From Shewanella sp. MR-4 (lineage in GTDB: Bacteria > Pseudomonadota > Gammaproteobacteria > Enterobacterales > Shewanellaceae): 64,000 bases of DNA. The stretch covers positions 2,415,001-2,479,000 of the forward strand of contig NC_008321.1 of the NCBI RefSeq assembly GCF_000014685.1, given 5' to 3'. Each line of letters starts with the position of its first letter. Position 1 is the stretch's first letter. Position numbers and translations under genes: made by a program. The notes below the pieces were generated by a model. The model ran no database searches and was not told where the DNA came from. It saw only the letters and a program-made list of their open reading frames with translations. Below are positions 43,741-51,666 of the stretch, piece after piece.

Positions 43741-44322
43741 ATGTCCACCATGTTAATTGCCGTTATTTTATTAACCCTATTGGCATTGTTCTTTGGGGTA
43801 TTACTCGGATTTGCCGCCTTAAAATTTAAGGTTGAAGGTAATCCCATCGTCGATGAACTCGAAGCGATTCTGCCACAAACCCAATGCGGTCAATGTGGTT
43901 ATCCCGGCTGCCGCCCCTACGCTGAAGCGATTGCCAATGGCGATAAAGTCAACAAGTGCCCGCCTGGCGGCACCGCGACCATGGAAAAGCTCGCCAGCTT
44001 AATGGGTGTAGAGCCAGAGCCGCTCAATGCAGAGGCCCAATCCCAAGTCAAAAAAGTCGCCTACATTCGCGAAGATGAATGTATTGGCTGCACTAAATGT
44101 ATTCAGGCCTGTCCTGTTGACGCCATTATTGGTGCGGGCAAACTCATGCATACCGTGCTTACGGCAGACTGCACAGGTTGCGATCTCTGTGTCGAGCCCT
44201 GCCCCGTTGACTGTATCGATATGCTCCCTGTGGGCCAAAATCTGAAAAACTGGAACTGGCGCTTAAATGCCATTCCCGTGACTCTTATCCAAGAGACCCC
44301 GCACGAAGAAAAGAGAGGATAA
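43741..44322 (+). CDS. rsxB: Electron transport complex subunit RsxB
   Basis: RsxB is the ferredoxin-like iron-sulfur subunit. The 193-residue protein has an N-terminal membrane anchor (TMLIAVILLTLLALFFGVLLG), a four-Cys cluster in CGQCGYPGCRPY (with a later Cys at VNKCPPGG), and two 4Fe-4S motifs CIGCTKCIQACP and CTGCDLCVEPCP. It abuts rsxA and is 3 bases before rsxC. Confidence 0.97.
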   Translation: MSTMLIAVILLTLLALFFGVLLGFAALKFKVEGNPIVDELEAILPQTQCGQCGYPGCRPYAEAIANGDKVNKCPPGGTATMEKLASLMGVEPEPLNAEAQSQVKKVAYIREDECIGCTKCIQACPVDAIIGAGKLMHTVLTADCTGCDLCVEPCPVDCIDMLPVGQNLKNWNWRLNAIPVTLIQETPHEEKRG

Positions 44323-44325
44323 GCG

Positions 44326-46755
44326 GTGCTGACTTTATTAGATCAATTAGATAAAGGAACCCTTTGGCGCTCACCCGGTGGCATTCATCCACCTGAAGTC
44401 AAATTCCTCTCCAACACGACACCGATTAGCCAACTGCCCTTAGCGCAGGAATACCTTGTACCCGTGCCACAGGTGGGTGAAAACTGCACCCTTGTAGTCA
44501 AAGTGGGTGACAAAGTATTAAAAGGCGCGCCATTAACTCAAGGCACCTCGATTTGGCATTTGCCAGTACATGCGCCAACCTCTGGCACGGTCGTCGCCAT
44601 TGAGCCAAGAGCCAGTAACCACGCCTCGGCCTTGCCGGTCAATACCTGCGTGATTGCCGCCGATGGTGAAGACCGCTGGTGCGAGTTAACGCCAGGCTCA
44701 ATTGAGCTTAGCAATCATGAGATGATTGCCAAAATCCATGGTGCAGGCATTGCCGGTATGGGCGGCGCCGCCTTCCCAAGCCATATCAAGCTGAATCCCG
44801 TCAGTGAAATCGAATTAGTGATTATCAACGGCGTGGAATGTGAGCCTTATATCAGCGCCGACGATCGCTTAATGCGCGAATACAGCCAAGACATTCTGGC
44901 GGGGATTGGGATTATCCATCGCCTCCTCGCGCCCAAGCGTATTGTGATTGCTATCGAAGACAACAAGCCCGAAGCCATCAAAGCCATGCAACAGGCGGTG
45001 AGTCAATCCACGCTCCCTGCGGGCAGCACGCGGGTGACAGCGATACCAACCAAGTATCCTTCTGGCGGTGAAAAGCAGCTTATTCAGATCATCACGGGGC
45101 GTGAAGTGCCCTCAGGCTCCATCCCCGCTAAGCTTGGGATTGTCGTGCATAACGTAGGAACCGCGTTTGCGATTCACCAAGCCGTGACCCAAGGTAAACC
45201 GTTGATTGAGCGAGTGGTTACCGTTACCGGACAAAATATCGGTAAGCCCGGCAACTATTGGTTACCCATAGGCACGCCCGTTGAACATGTGCTCAAACAC
45301 ACTGAATTTAACGCAGAAGCCGATCAAAAAGTGATTATTGGCGGTCCTATGATGGGCCATGCGTTACCCACCATCCAAGTGCCTATTTTAAAGGGCACAA
45401 ACTGTATTTTGGTGCCAAGCAGTCAAGAGATTGGAACCACTCCAGAGGAAAAGGCCTGTATCCGCTGCGGCGAATGTGCCAATGCCTGCCCTGCACTCTT
45501 GCTACCACAACAACTGTTTTGGCATGCAAAAGCCGAAGAATATGACAAGGCGGCCAGCTACAACCTTAAAGATTGCATCGAATGCGGTTGCTGTAGCTAC
45601 GTGTGCCCCAGTGATATACCACTGGTGGAATATTACCGCATCGCTAAATCGGCACTAAAACAAGCCGCCGATGAAAAACATCAAGCCGAGCGCGCCAAAC
45701 TGCGTTTCGAGGCGCGTATTCAACGCCTCGAAGAAGAAAAACTCGCCCGCGAAGCCAAGGCTAAGGAAGCCGCTGCGCGTCGCCAAGCAACCATGAGCTC
45801 AACGGATAAAAATGCCGTTGCCGAAGCCATGGCGCGGATCGCGGCCAAAAAGGCAGCTGCGGCAGAAACCACAGCTGATAACACGCAGGTCGAAGTTGTA
45901 AATGCTGATGCAAACAGCACTGAGGCGCCTAAGGGGAAAGCAGCCGTAGCCGCCGCGATTGCCCGCGCTAAAGCCAAGAAAGCTGCCGCTGCAGCTCAAA
46001 GTGCGGATGATGCAGAATCGTCTCAACAAGCAGTCTCTTCTGAACAAACGGTATCTTCTGAGCAAAGCGAGCCAACTGAGCAGGCTGAGACGTTATCGCA
46101 AAAAGATAAAGTCGCCGCAGCCATCGCTCGCGCCAAAGCGAAAAAAGCGGCGTTGAAGGCCGACTCGGATCCCAATAGCGATACTGATGCCGCGACAGAC
46201 AACACAGATAAGCCAGCAACAGAAACGACTGCTAACGCAGAAGCGGATGACAAAAAAGCCAAGGTCGCTGCAGCCGTTGCCCGTGCAAAAGCCAAAAAAG
46301 CCGCCGCGCAGCAAGCTGAATCAACTGATGTTGTTGACGAGCAGCCCAAGCTAGCTGCAGACGCTCAGCCAGCTTCAAGCTCTGAATTTGGCAATGAATC
46401 AAGTTCAGTCGCTGAACCAAACGCACCACTCAGTCCCGAAGATGAGAAGAAAGCCAAAGTCGCAGCTGCCGTTGCCCGCGCAAAAGCAAAGAAAGCCGCC
46501 GCACAGCAAGCTGATTCGACTGAGGTTACCGAAGTTCAGCCCGAGTTAGTCTCAGTTGCTAAGCCTGAATCAGACATTGAGTCAGGTTCTGAATCAGACT
46601 CTGAATCAGGCGATGAATCAAGCTCAGTCGCTGAACCAAGTGCGCCACTCAGTCCCGAAGATGAGAAGAAAGCCAAGGTCGCTGCTGCCGTTGCCCGTGC
46701 GAAAGCCAAAAAAGCGGCCAGAGAAGCGAATGCGATCAGCGACGCAAATGAATAG
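44326..46755 (+). CDS. rsxC: Electron transport complex subunit RsxC with an Ala/Lys repeat tail
   Basis: RsxC is the peripheral NADH- and FMN-binding subunit. The 809-residue protein has a conserved core (1-450) with GAGIAGMGGAAFP, the FMN/NADH region and two 4Fe-4S motifs, CIRCGECANACP and CIECGCCSYVCP (about 377-430). From about 450 a long charged coiled-coil-like segment begins, then six copies of a motif of the type AAAVARAKAKKAAA separated by acidic Ser/Glu-rich linkers. The last three copies are near-identical at DNA level. The GTG start has GAGAGGA upstream. The repeat tail is of variable length in this family. Confidence 0.95.
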   Translation: MLTLLDQLDKGTLWRSPGGIHPPEVKFLSNTTPISQLPLAQEYLVPVPQVGENCTLVVKVGDKVLKGAPLTQGTSIWHLPVHAPTSGTVVAIEPRASNHASALPVNTCVIAADGEDRWCELTPGSIELSNHEMIAKIHGAGIAGMGGAAFPSHIKLNPVSEIELVIINGVECEPYISADDRLMREYSQDILAGIGIIHRLLAPKRIVIAIEDNKPEAIKAMQQAVSQSTLPAGSTRVTAIPTKYPSGGEKQLIQIITGREVPSGSIPAKLGIVVHNVGTAFAIHQAVTQGKPLIERVVTVTGQNIGKPGNYWLPIGTPVEHVLKHTEFNAEADQKVIIGGPMMGHALPTIQVPILKGTNCILVPSSQEIGTTPEEKACIRCGECANACPALLLPQQLFWHAKAEEYDKAASYNLKDCIECGCCSYVCPSDIPLVEYYRIAKSALKQAADEKHQAERAKLRFEARIQRLEEEKLAREAKAKEAAARRQATMSSTDKNAVAEAMARIAAKKAAAAETTADNTQVEVVNADANSTEAPKGKAAVAAAIARAKAKKAAAAAQSADDAESSQQAVSSEQTVSSEQSEPTEQAETLSQKDKVAAAIARAKAKKAALKADSDPNSDTDAATDNTDKPATETTANAEADDKKAKVAAAVARAKAKKAAAQQAESTDVVDEQPKLAADAQPASSSEFGNESSSVAEPNAPLSPEDEKKAKVAAAVARAKAKKAAAQQADSTEVTEVQPELVSVAKPESDIESGSESDSESGDESSSVAEPSAPLSPEDEKKAKVAAAVARAKAKKAAREANAISDANE
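45790..46740 (+). repeat. Ala/Lys repeat array in the rsxC 3' half
   Basis: Six repeats of an Ala/Lys helix motif. A larger unit with SSSVAEP, APLSPEDEKKAK and VAAAVARAKAKKAA occurs twice (around 46402-46510 and 46618-46720), with the DNA repeat nearly identical, so the array can expand or shrink by recombination or slippage. Confidence 0.85.
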
Positions 46756-46835
46756 CACTGCGGGTTTTAACCTCAGTGCTTTAAAAATGATTAGCTTAAA
46801 AATCAGTGACTCAAGATTAGATAAAAGGGATCACA

Positions 46836-47885
46836 ATGGCGTTTAAAATAGCCTCATCACCCCATGTTACCCGTAATTTGCATACTTCAACGGTTATGCA
46901 AAGGGTCATTTTATGCTTGTTACCCGGCCTTGTGGTGCAATGCGCCTTTTTCGGCTGGGGCACACTTATTCAAGTGTTACTGGCGATTATCGTTGCCCTA
47001 AGCTGTGAAGCCGCGGTGATGAAACTGCGTAACCGCAGCATCAAAGCAAGCTTAAGCGATAACAGCGCTATGCTGACGGCGATCTTAATCGGGGTTGCGA
47101 TCCCGCCGCTGGCACCTTGGTGGATGATCGTTATGGGCACAGTGTTTGCGATTGTTATCGTCAAACACCTCTACGGTGGCCTAGGCCATAACCTGTTCAA
47201 CCCCGCGATGGCCGCCTATGTGTTACTGCTGGTTTCATTCCCTGTGCAGATGACCAGTTGGATTGCGCCAAGTACGGTTGCGCTCAATACCCCAAGTGTA
47301 ATCGATAGTTTGCAATTGATCTTCAATGTCGGCGCCCATGGTGGCATGGAGCAATTCCGCCTCGGTATCGATGGGATCAGTATGGCGACTCCGCTCGATA
47401 CCCTCAAAACAGATCTGTCCTTAGGGCTCACCACCACCGAAAGTATGGCTAAAAGCATATTCGATGGCGGCACTGGCGTTGGTTGGTTTTGGGTCAATTT
47501 AGCCTATTTGGCTGGCGGTTTAGTGCTGCTTAAATTAAAAGCCATCCGTTGGCATATCAGCACCGGCGTCTTGGCGGGATTATTTGTGGCATCGAGCATT
47601 GGCTTTTTACTGTCGCCCGATACTCAGGCAAGCCCACTGTTCCATTTATTCTCGGGCGCGACCATGCTCGCCGCCTTCTTTATTGCAACCGATCCTGTCA
47701 CCGCGGCGACCAGTCCGCGTGGCCGTTTGATTTTCGGCGCATTAATTGGCGTCTTGGTCTATGTCATTCGTACCCAAGGTGGCTACCCCGATGCCTTCGC
47801 CTTTGCCGTGCTGCTCGCAAACCTTTGCGCGCCATTTATTGACTACTATGTGCGTCCGCGCACCTATGGCCATTCAGCGCCCTAG
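46836..47885 (+). CDS. rsxD: Electron transport complex subunit RsxD
   Basis: RsxD (RnfD) is a membrane subunit with covalently bound FMN. The 349-residue protein has about ten helices. The FMN-attachment threonine is T185 in ISMATPLDTL, matching the SxATP-type site of RnfD/NqrB. A conserved GHNLFNPAM segment is at 117-125 and ATDPVTAATSPRGRL near the C-terminus. An AAGGGA ribosome-binding site precedes the ATG, 80 bases after rsxC. Confidence 0.97.
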   Translation: MAFKIASSPHVTRNLHTSTVMQRVILCLLPGLVVQCAFFGWGTLIQVLLAIIVALSCEAAVMKLRNRSIKASLSDNSAMLTAILIGVAIPPLAPWWMIVMGTVFAIVIVKHLYGGLGHNLFNPAMAAYVLLLVSFPVQMTSWIAPSTVALNTPSVIDSLQLIFNVGAHGGMEQFRLGIDGISMATPLDTLKTDLSLGLTTTESMAKSIFDGGTGVGWFWVNLAYLAGGLVLLKLKAIRWHISTGVLAGLFVASSIGFLLSPDTQASPLFHLFSGATMLAAFFIATDPVTAATSPRGRLIFGALIGVLVYVIRTQGGYPDAFAFAVLLANLCAPFIDYYVRPRTYGHSAP

Positions 47886-47894
47886 GCCTGTGGC

Positions 47895-47926
47895 AAAAGA
47901 ATCAAGCATGCTTGAACAAAGATTCT
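47895..47926 (+). other. mRNA hairpin between rsxD and rsxG
   Basis: Outer arms AAGAATC and GATTCTT enclose the 12-base palindrome CAAGCATGCTTG. It lies just upstream of the GAGGA ribosome-binding site of rsxG, where it could influence translation or transcript processing. Confidence 0.5.
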
Positions 47927-47938
47927 TGAGGAATAAAA

Positions 47939-48577
47939 GTGAATAATCCAATGATTAAAAATGGTCTGTTACTTGCGCTATTTGCCCTGCTCTGCACGGG
48001 CTTAGTCGCAGTGGTCAATCAACAGACCTTAGACAAAATTAAGCAGCAAGAGCAGCAGGAATTGATGCGCGTGTTGCATCAACTGATCCCTGATGAGCTC
48101 CATGACAATGAGCTGACCGCGCAATGCACTCTGTTGCAGGATAAAGAGGCGCTCGGCACCGAAGATGCCATGCCCGCCTATATCGCCACAGCTGCCGGTA
48201 AACCCGTTGCTATCGCCCTAGAAGCCATTGCCCCCGATGGTTACAACGGCAATATTAAGCTGATTGTGGGCATCAATACCCAAGGTGAAGTATTAGGCGT
48301 GCGCACACTCGCCCACCAAGAAACCCCAGGCCTTGGGGATAAAATCGATTTACGTAAATCCGACTGGGTAACGCAATTCGTCGGTAAAGTGCTTAAATCA
48401 GAAGATGATAAGCAATGGCAAGTGCAAAAAGACGGGGGTGATTTCGACCAATTTACCGGCGCGACAATCACACCACGCGCCTATGTGAAAGCGGTTAAAC
48501 GCGCCGTATGGTACTTTACTCAGCATCAAGCAGAGATTTTCAGCCAACCTCTGAATTGTGAGGCCAACCATGACTAA
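47939..48577 (+). CDS. rsxG: Electron transport complex subunit RsxG
   Basis: RsxG (RnfG) is the periplasmic, membrane-anchored flavoprotein. The 212-residue protein has an N-terminal anchor (NGLLLALFALLCTGLVAVV) and an FMN-binding domain with the flavinylation motif TGAT at 173-176 (FDQFTGATITPRAY), where T176 carries FMN. GTG 47939 is taken as start because GAGGA is at the right distance; ATG 47951 is too far. It overlaps rsxE by 8 bases. Confidence 0.96.
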   Translation: MNNPMIKNGLLLALFALLCTGLVAVVNQQTLDKIKQQEQQELMRVLHQLIPDELHDNELTAQCTLLQDKEALGTEDAMPAYIATAAGKPVAIALEAIAPDGYNGNIKLIVGINTQGEVLGVRTLAHQETPGLGDKIDLRKSDWVTQFVGKVLKSEDDKQWQVQKDGGDFDQFTGATITPRAYVKAVKRAVWYFTQHQAEIFSQPLNCEANHD

Positions 48578-49268
48578 TTATCGCGAAATTGCCTGGCAAG
48601 GACTGTGGAAAAACAACCCTGGCTTAGTGCAATTACTGGGCTTGTGCCCACTGTTAGCCGTAACGGCCACCCTCACCAACGCCCTCGGGCTTGGGGTTGC
48701 CACTATGTTGGTGCTGATAGGCTCAAACATTTTAGTCTCGTTGGTACGTGACTATGTGCCTAAGGAAATCCGTATCCCCGTGTTTGTGATGATCATTGCC
48801 GCGCTGGTGACGGCGGTGCAACTGCTGATCAACGCCTACGCCTATGGTCTGTATTTGTCCTTAGGGATCTTCTTGCCGCTGATTGTGACCAACTGCATTA
48901 TCATTGGCCGCGCCGAGGCGTTTGCCTCCCGTAATAATGCCTTTAGCGCCGCCTTCGATGGGCTGATGATGGGGCTTGGCTTTACCTTAGTCTTAGCGGT
49001 TCTTGGCGCTACGCGCGAAATTCTCGGCCAAGGCACCCTGTTTGATGGCGCCGACCAACTGCTCGGCCCATGGGCTAAAGCCTTAACGATTCAGGTATGG
49101 CAAGTCGATACCCCCTTCCTGCTGGCGATGTTACCACCTGGCGCCTTTATTGTGATGGGCCTACTTATCGCCCTGAAAAACGTTATCGATAAAAAGCTTA
49201 AAGAGCGTCAACCCGAAGCGGCTGTACAACCAAGCGTGACACGGGCACGGATCACCAAAGTGAGTTAA
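48570..49268 (+). CDS. rsxE: Electron transport complex subunit RsxE
   Basis: RsxE (RnfE) is a membrane subunit and homologue of RsxA, with six helices in 232 residues. The Cys segments VQLLGLCPLLAVTATL near residue 22 and LIVTNCIIIGRAEAFA near 105 mirror those in RsxA. Start ATG 48570 overlaps the rsxG end and has GAGG 7 bases upstream; an in-frame ATG exists 12 bases earlier. It ends the rsx operon core; nth follows after a strong hairpin. Confidence 0.96.
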   Translation: MTNYREIAWQGLWKNNPGLVQLLGLCPLLAVTATLTNALGLGVATMLVLIGSNILVSLVRDYVPKEIRIPVFVMIIAALVTAVQLLINAYAYGLYLSLGIFLPLIVTNCIIIGRAEAFASRNNAFSAAFDGLMMGLGFTLVLAVLGATREILGQGTLFDGADQLLGPWAKALTIQVWQVDTPFLLAMLPPGAFIVMGLLIALKNVIDKKLKERQPEAAVQPSVTRARITKVS

Positions 49269-49291
49269 GCCCTTATTGAGATAACAGCTTA

Positions 49292-49323
49292 AGTAGTGGG
49301 TTTAGCGTTAAACCCACTACTTC
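49292..49323 (+). other. 14-base-pair perfect hairpin between rsxE and nth
   Basis: AAGTAGTGGGTTTA and TAAACCCACTACTT pair around a GCGT loop. It is not followed by a T-run; instead the nth ribosome-binding site AAGGAT follows at once, so the structure may insulate nth from rsx or set nth translation. Confidence 0.65.
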
Positions 49324-49334
49324 CAAGGATCACT

Positions 49335-49976
49335 ATGAATCAAGAAAAACGCATCCAAATCCTCACCCGCCTTCGCGAAAACAATCCCAAACCCGAAACC
49401 GAGCTGAATTTCTCCAGTCCCTTTGAATTACTGGTGGCGGTGACTTTATCGGCGCAGGCGACCGATGTGAGCGTAAATAAGGCGACTGATAAACTGTTTC
49501 CAGTCGCCAATACCGCCCACAGTATTTATGCCTTAGGCGTGGAGGGATTAAAGGAATATATCAAGACCATTGGCCTGTATAACAACAAGGCCATCAATGT
49601 GATTAAAGCCTGTGAGATCTTGATTGAAAAATACAACGGCGAAGTCCCAGAAGACAGAGAGGCGCTAGAGTCGCTTCCAGGCGTAGGTCGTAAAACCGCT
49701 AACGTGGTGCTCAATACCGCCTTTGGCTGGCCAACCATCGCCGTCGACACCCATATCTTTCGCATGGCAAACCGCACTAAATTCGCCCCTGGTAAAAACG
49801 TGGTCGAAGTCGAGGAGCGCATGTTAAAGGTTGTTCCCGCCGAATTTAAAGTCGATGTGCATCACTGGTTTATTCTGCATGGCCGCTATACCTGTCTGGC
49901 TCGCAAACCCCGCTGTGGCAGTTGCATTATTGAGGACCTTTGCGAATTTAAAGAAAAGGTCTATCCCGAAGAATAA
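49335..49976 (+). CDS. nth: Endonuclease III
   Basis: Nth is a DNA glycosylase/AP lyase for oxidised pyrimidines. The 213-residue protein has the helix-hairpin-helix LPGVGRKTANVVL with the catalytic Lys (K120 by E. coli numbering), the Asp of VDTHIFRMANR, and the C-terminal four-Cys 4Fe-4S site CLARKPRCGSCIIEDLC. AAGGAT precedes ATG 49335. The rsx-nth linkage is also found in E. coli and other gammaproteobacteria. Confidence 0.97.
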   Translation: MNQEKRIQILTRLRENNPKPETELNFSSPFELLVAVTLSAQATDVSVNKATDKLFPVANTAHSIYALGVEGLKEYIKTIGLYNNKAINVIKACEILIEKYNGEVPEDREALESLPGVGRKTANVVLNTAFGWPTIAVDTHIFRMANRTKFAPGKNVVEVEERMLKVVPAEFKVDVHHWFILHGRYTCLARKPRCGSCIIEDLCEFKEKVYPEE

Positions 49977-50026
49977 GGGCGCCATATGGCTATCGTTAAG
50001 CGCTTTAACTAACGGAATGAACAAGT

Positions 50027-50086
50027 AACAAGGGCTTTCGAATACTTTCGGCTAGTTAAGATTTTGCTGAAAGCCCTTTGTTATTA
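50027..50086. terminator. Long hairpin terminator between nth and the small membrane protein gene
   Basis: AACAAGGGCTTTC (50027-50039) pairs with GAAAGCCCTTTGTT (50069-50082) with a one-base bulge, between convergent genes. The 29-base loop is longer than usual. Confidence 0.65.
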
Positions 50087-50131
50087 GCGCTGTTGTTAGC
50101 ACCGTTCTTAGCACTGTGATTAGTACTGTGG
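50084..50131. repeat. Four degenerate 12-base tandem repeats
   Basis: TTAGCGCTGTTG, TTAGCACCGTTC, TTAGCACTGTGA and TTAGTACTGTGG follow each other without gaps, 6 bases past the end of the small membrane protein gene. Confidence 0.75.
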
Positions 50132-50137
50132 TGCAGA

Positions 50138-50404
50138 TTAATCGTTTTGCTGAGCGGCTTTTTGCTGCAACAATTCTAGCAATTCTTCATATTTTGGCCC
50201 TTGGCCAAACTGGGGTAGCGCAACCGCAAAAACCACCAGCGCAAAGGCAATATAAATCGCGTAAGGGTGACTCCAAAATCCTGCCAGCAGCGTAAGCGTG
50301 CCTAAGATAAGCAACATAATTACCCCAACTCGCACCCGCTGCGCCATGTGCACTTTTTGTTTCGCGGCAGTGATTAGCGCGAGTTCTGCCTCAGTAAATT
50401 CCAT
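50138..50404 (-). CDS. Small two-helix membrane protein of unknown function
   Basis: An 88-residue frame starting MEFTEAELALITAAKQKV, with hydrophobic helices at about 27-43 (VGVIMLLILGTLTLLAG) and 48-64 (YAIYIAFALVVFAVALP), and a charged Gln-rich C-terminus. An AAAAGGA lies somewhat far upstream (12 bases) of ATG 50404; a longer frame to 50473 has no better start. The family is not recognised. It is convergent with nth. Confidence 0.6.
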   Translation of the reverse strand: MEFTEAELALITAAKQKVHMAQRVRVGVIMLLILGTLTLLAGFWSHPYAIYIAFALVVFAVALPQFGQGPKYEELLELLQQKAAQQND

Positions 50405-50552
50405 TAAAATCGTTATCCTTTTAATTTTAAAATCAAATACTAATGTCCCAAACTGCATTCCATGTTGGACCAAAATACACGTTAGTTAAAATAAGTTAAG
50501 GTAAATTCAATATCAATATGAATCTAACCGAGCACATTGAAAAATATACACC

Positions 50553-51470
50553 TTAATGATTTCTAACTTGGTTACGCATCAATTCCGATATTTCACCGTG
50601 AAACCAATGAATTAATTCATCATTACTCCTGGTTTTATCATACAGAAAACCAAAATTTCGTTGCTGCAAAGGAACAAATGATAACGAATCAGAACTGATA
50701 TACGTAAATTTTGTATCCAAGGTTTTCGCTAAGTTAATTGAGCAAGGAAATAAGTAATCATTGTTTTCAAGCGCCTTTAACAACACGCTTAAATGAGTCG
50801 TACGCAGTGCCACATTTGTCTCGACCCCAAGTTTCTTGAGATATCGAGACAAATGATCTTGGCCTTCATTCCAATACTTCATCACATGTACAGCTAAAGG
50901 AAATTGACTAAAGTGATCTAGCTTAATATTTTGTGTCGCTAGAGGATGTTGTGTACGACACACAACCACAAAATGGTCTAGCTCACCGCATTTTTGCACT
51001 AAGTTCTTCGATAAATTTAATGGAAAATAATGGATCCCATAATCAACTCTATGTTCACAAATATGTTGAGGTGTTGCATCACTCCAGTCTTCAATTGTCA
51101 ATTTTATACCTGGAGCATTTTTTGCCAAATGGTCAATTAGTAAAGGAGCAAACCATTGAGCAATAGATGCATTCATCGCTATGGTAATATTGCTGGTGAG
51201 CATGAGAGGGTTGAATGATTCATTCTCCGTTAGGCTTTCAATTTCCTCGATGATACGACTTACTTTTTCACGTAATGCGATAGCTTTAGTCGTAAGTTCC
51301 ATTTTGCCATTTTTTCTTGTTAGCAATTCATCTTCAAAAATATGTCTTAACGTTTTCAGCGTACGACTTACGGCCGACGAACTCGTCTTTAGCTGAGTGG
51401 CGGTGTCGTTAATACTCTGTGTTTCCAATAAAAAACTCAATGGTTTAAGCAGGTTGTAGTTTAGCCGCAT
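50553..51470 (-). CDS. LysR-family transcriptional regulator
   Basis: A 305-residue LysR-type regulator: N-terminal winged HTH (1-60, NDTATQLKTSSSAVSRTLKT) and a substrate-binding domain (about 88-300) with VVVCRTQHPLA. It is divergent from the sulfatase-maturase/sulfatase pair, the usual layout for a LysR regulator of the adjacent operon. The gene is noticeably AT-richer than the core genes, like the two genes across the gap. The inducer is unknown; a sulfated organic compound would be a reasonable guess. Confidence 0.85.
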   Translation of the reverse strand: MRLNYNLLKPLSFLLETQSINDTATQLKTSSSAVSRTLKTLRHIFEDELLTRKNGKMELTTKAIALREKVSRIIEEIESLTENESFNPLMLTSNITIAMNASIAQWFAPLLIDHLAKNAPGIKLTIEDWSDATPQHICEHRVDYGIHYFPLNLSKNLVQKCGELDHFVVVCRTQHPLATQNIKLDHFSQFPLAVHVMKYWNEGQDHLSRYLKKLGVETNVALRTTHLSVLLKALENNDYLFPCSINLAKTLDTKFTYISSDSLSFVPLQQRNFGFLYDKTRSNDELIHWFHGEISELMRNQVRNH

Positions 51471-51506
51471 CGTCTTTTAATTTATGTAATGTGTTATCTT
51501 ATCAAG

Positions 51507-51522
51507 TTATCAAAACTGATAA
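51507..51522. promoter_or_regulatory. Dyad in the LysR-sulfatase intergenic region, candidate LysR operator
   Basis: TTATCA-AAAC-TGATAA is a 6+4+6 dyad 37 bases upstream of the LysR gene start and 145 bases before the maturase gene, in the place expected for an operator shared by divergent genes. Confidence 0.5.
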
Positions 51523-51666
51523 TATGAGTCTATCAACATTGTCAATTGCTGAATGATGCTCAGATTGCTAAAGTAAGTTTTAACGTCATGTGCTAGATTT
51601 TAATATTGTCAATAAGGCAAGAATAAATTGAAATTGCACCTCAACAGGAAATAAGAAGTCGAATAA

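Noticed and set aside
45720..46349. Long antisense frames opposite the rsxC 3' half
   Set aside because: They arise from the Ala/Lys repeat codons read in reverse and have no ribosome-binding sites or domain content.
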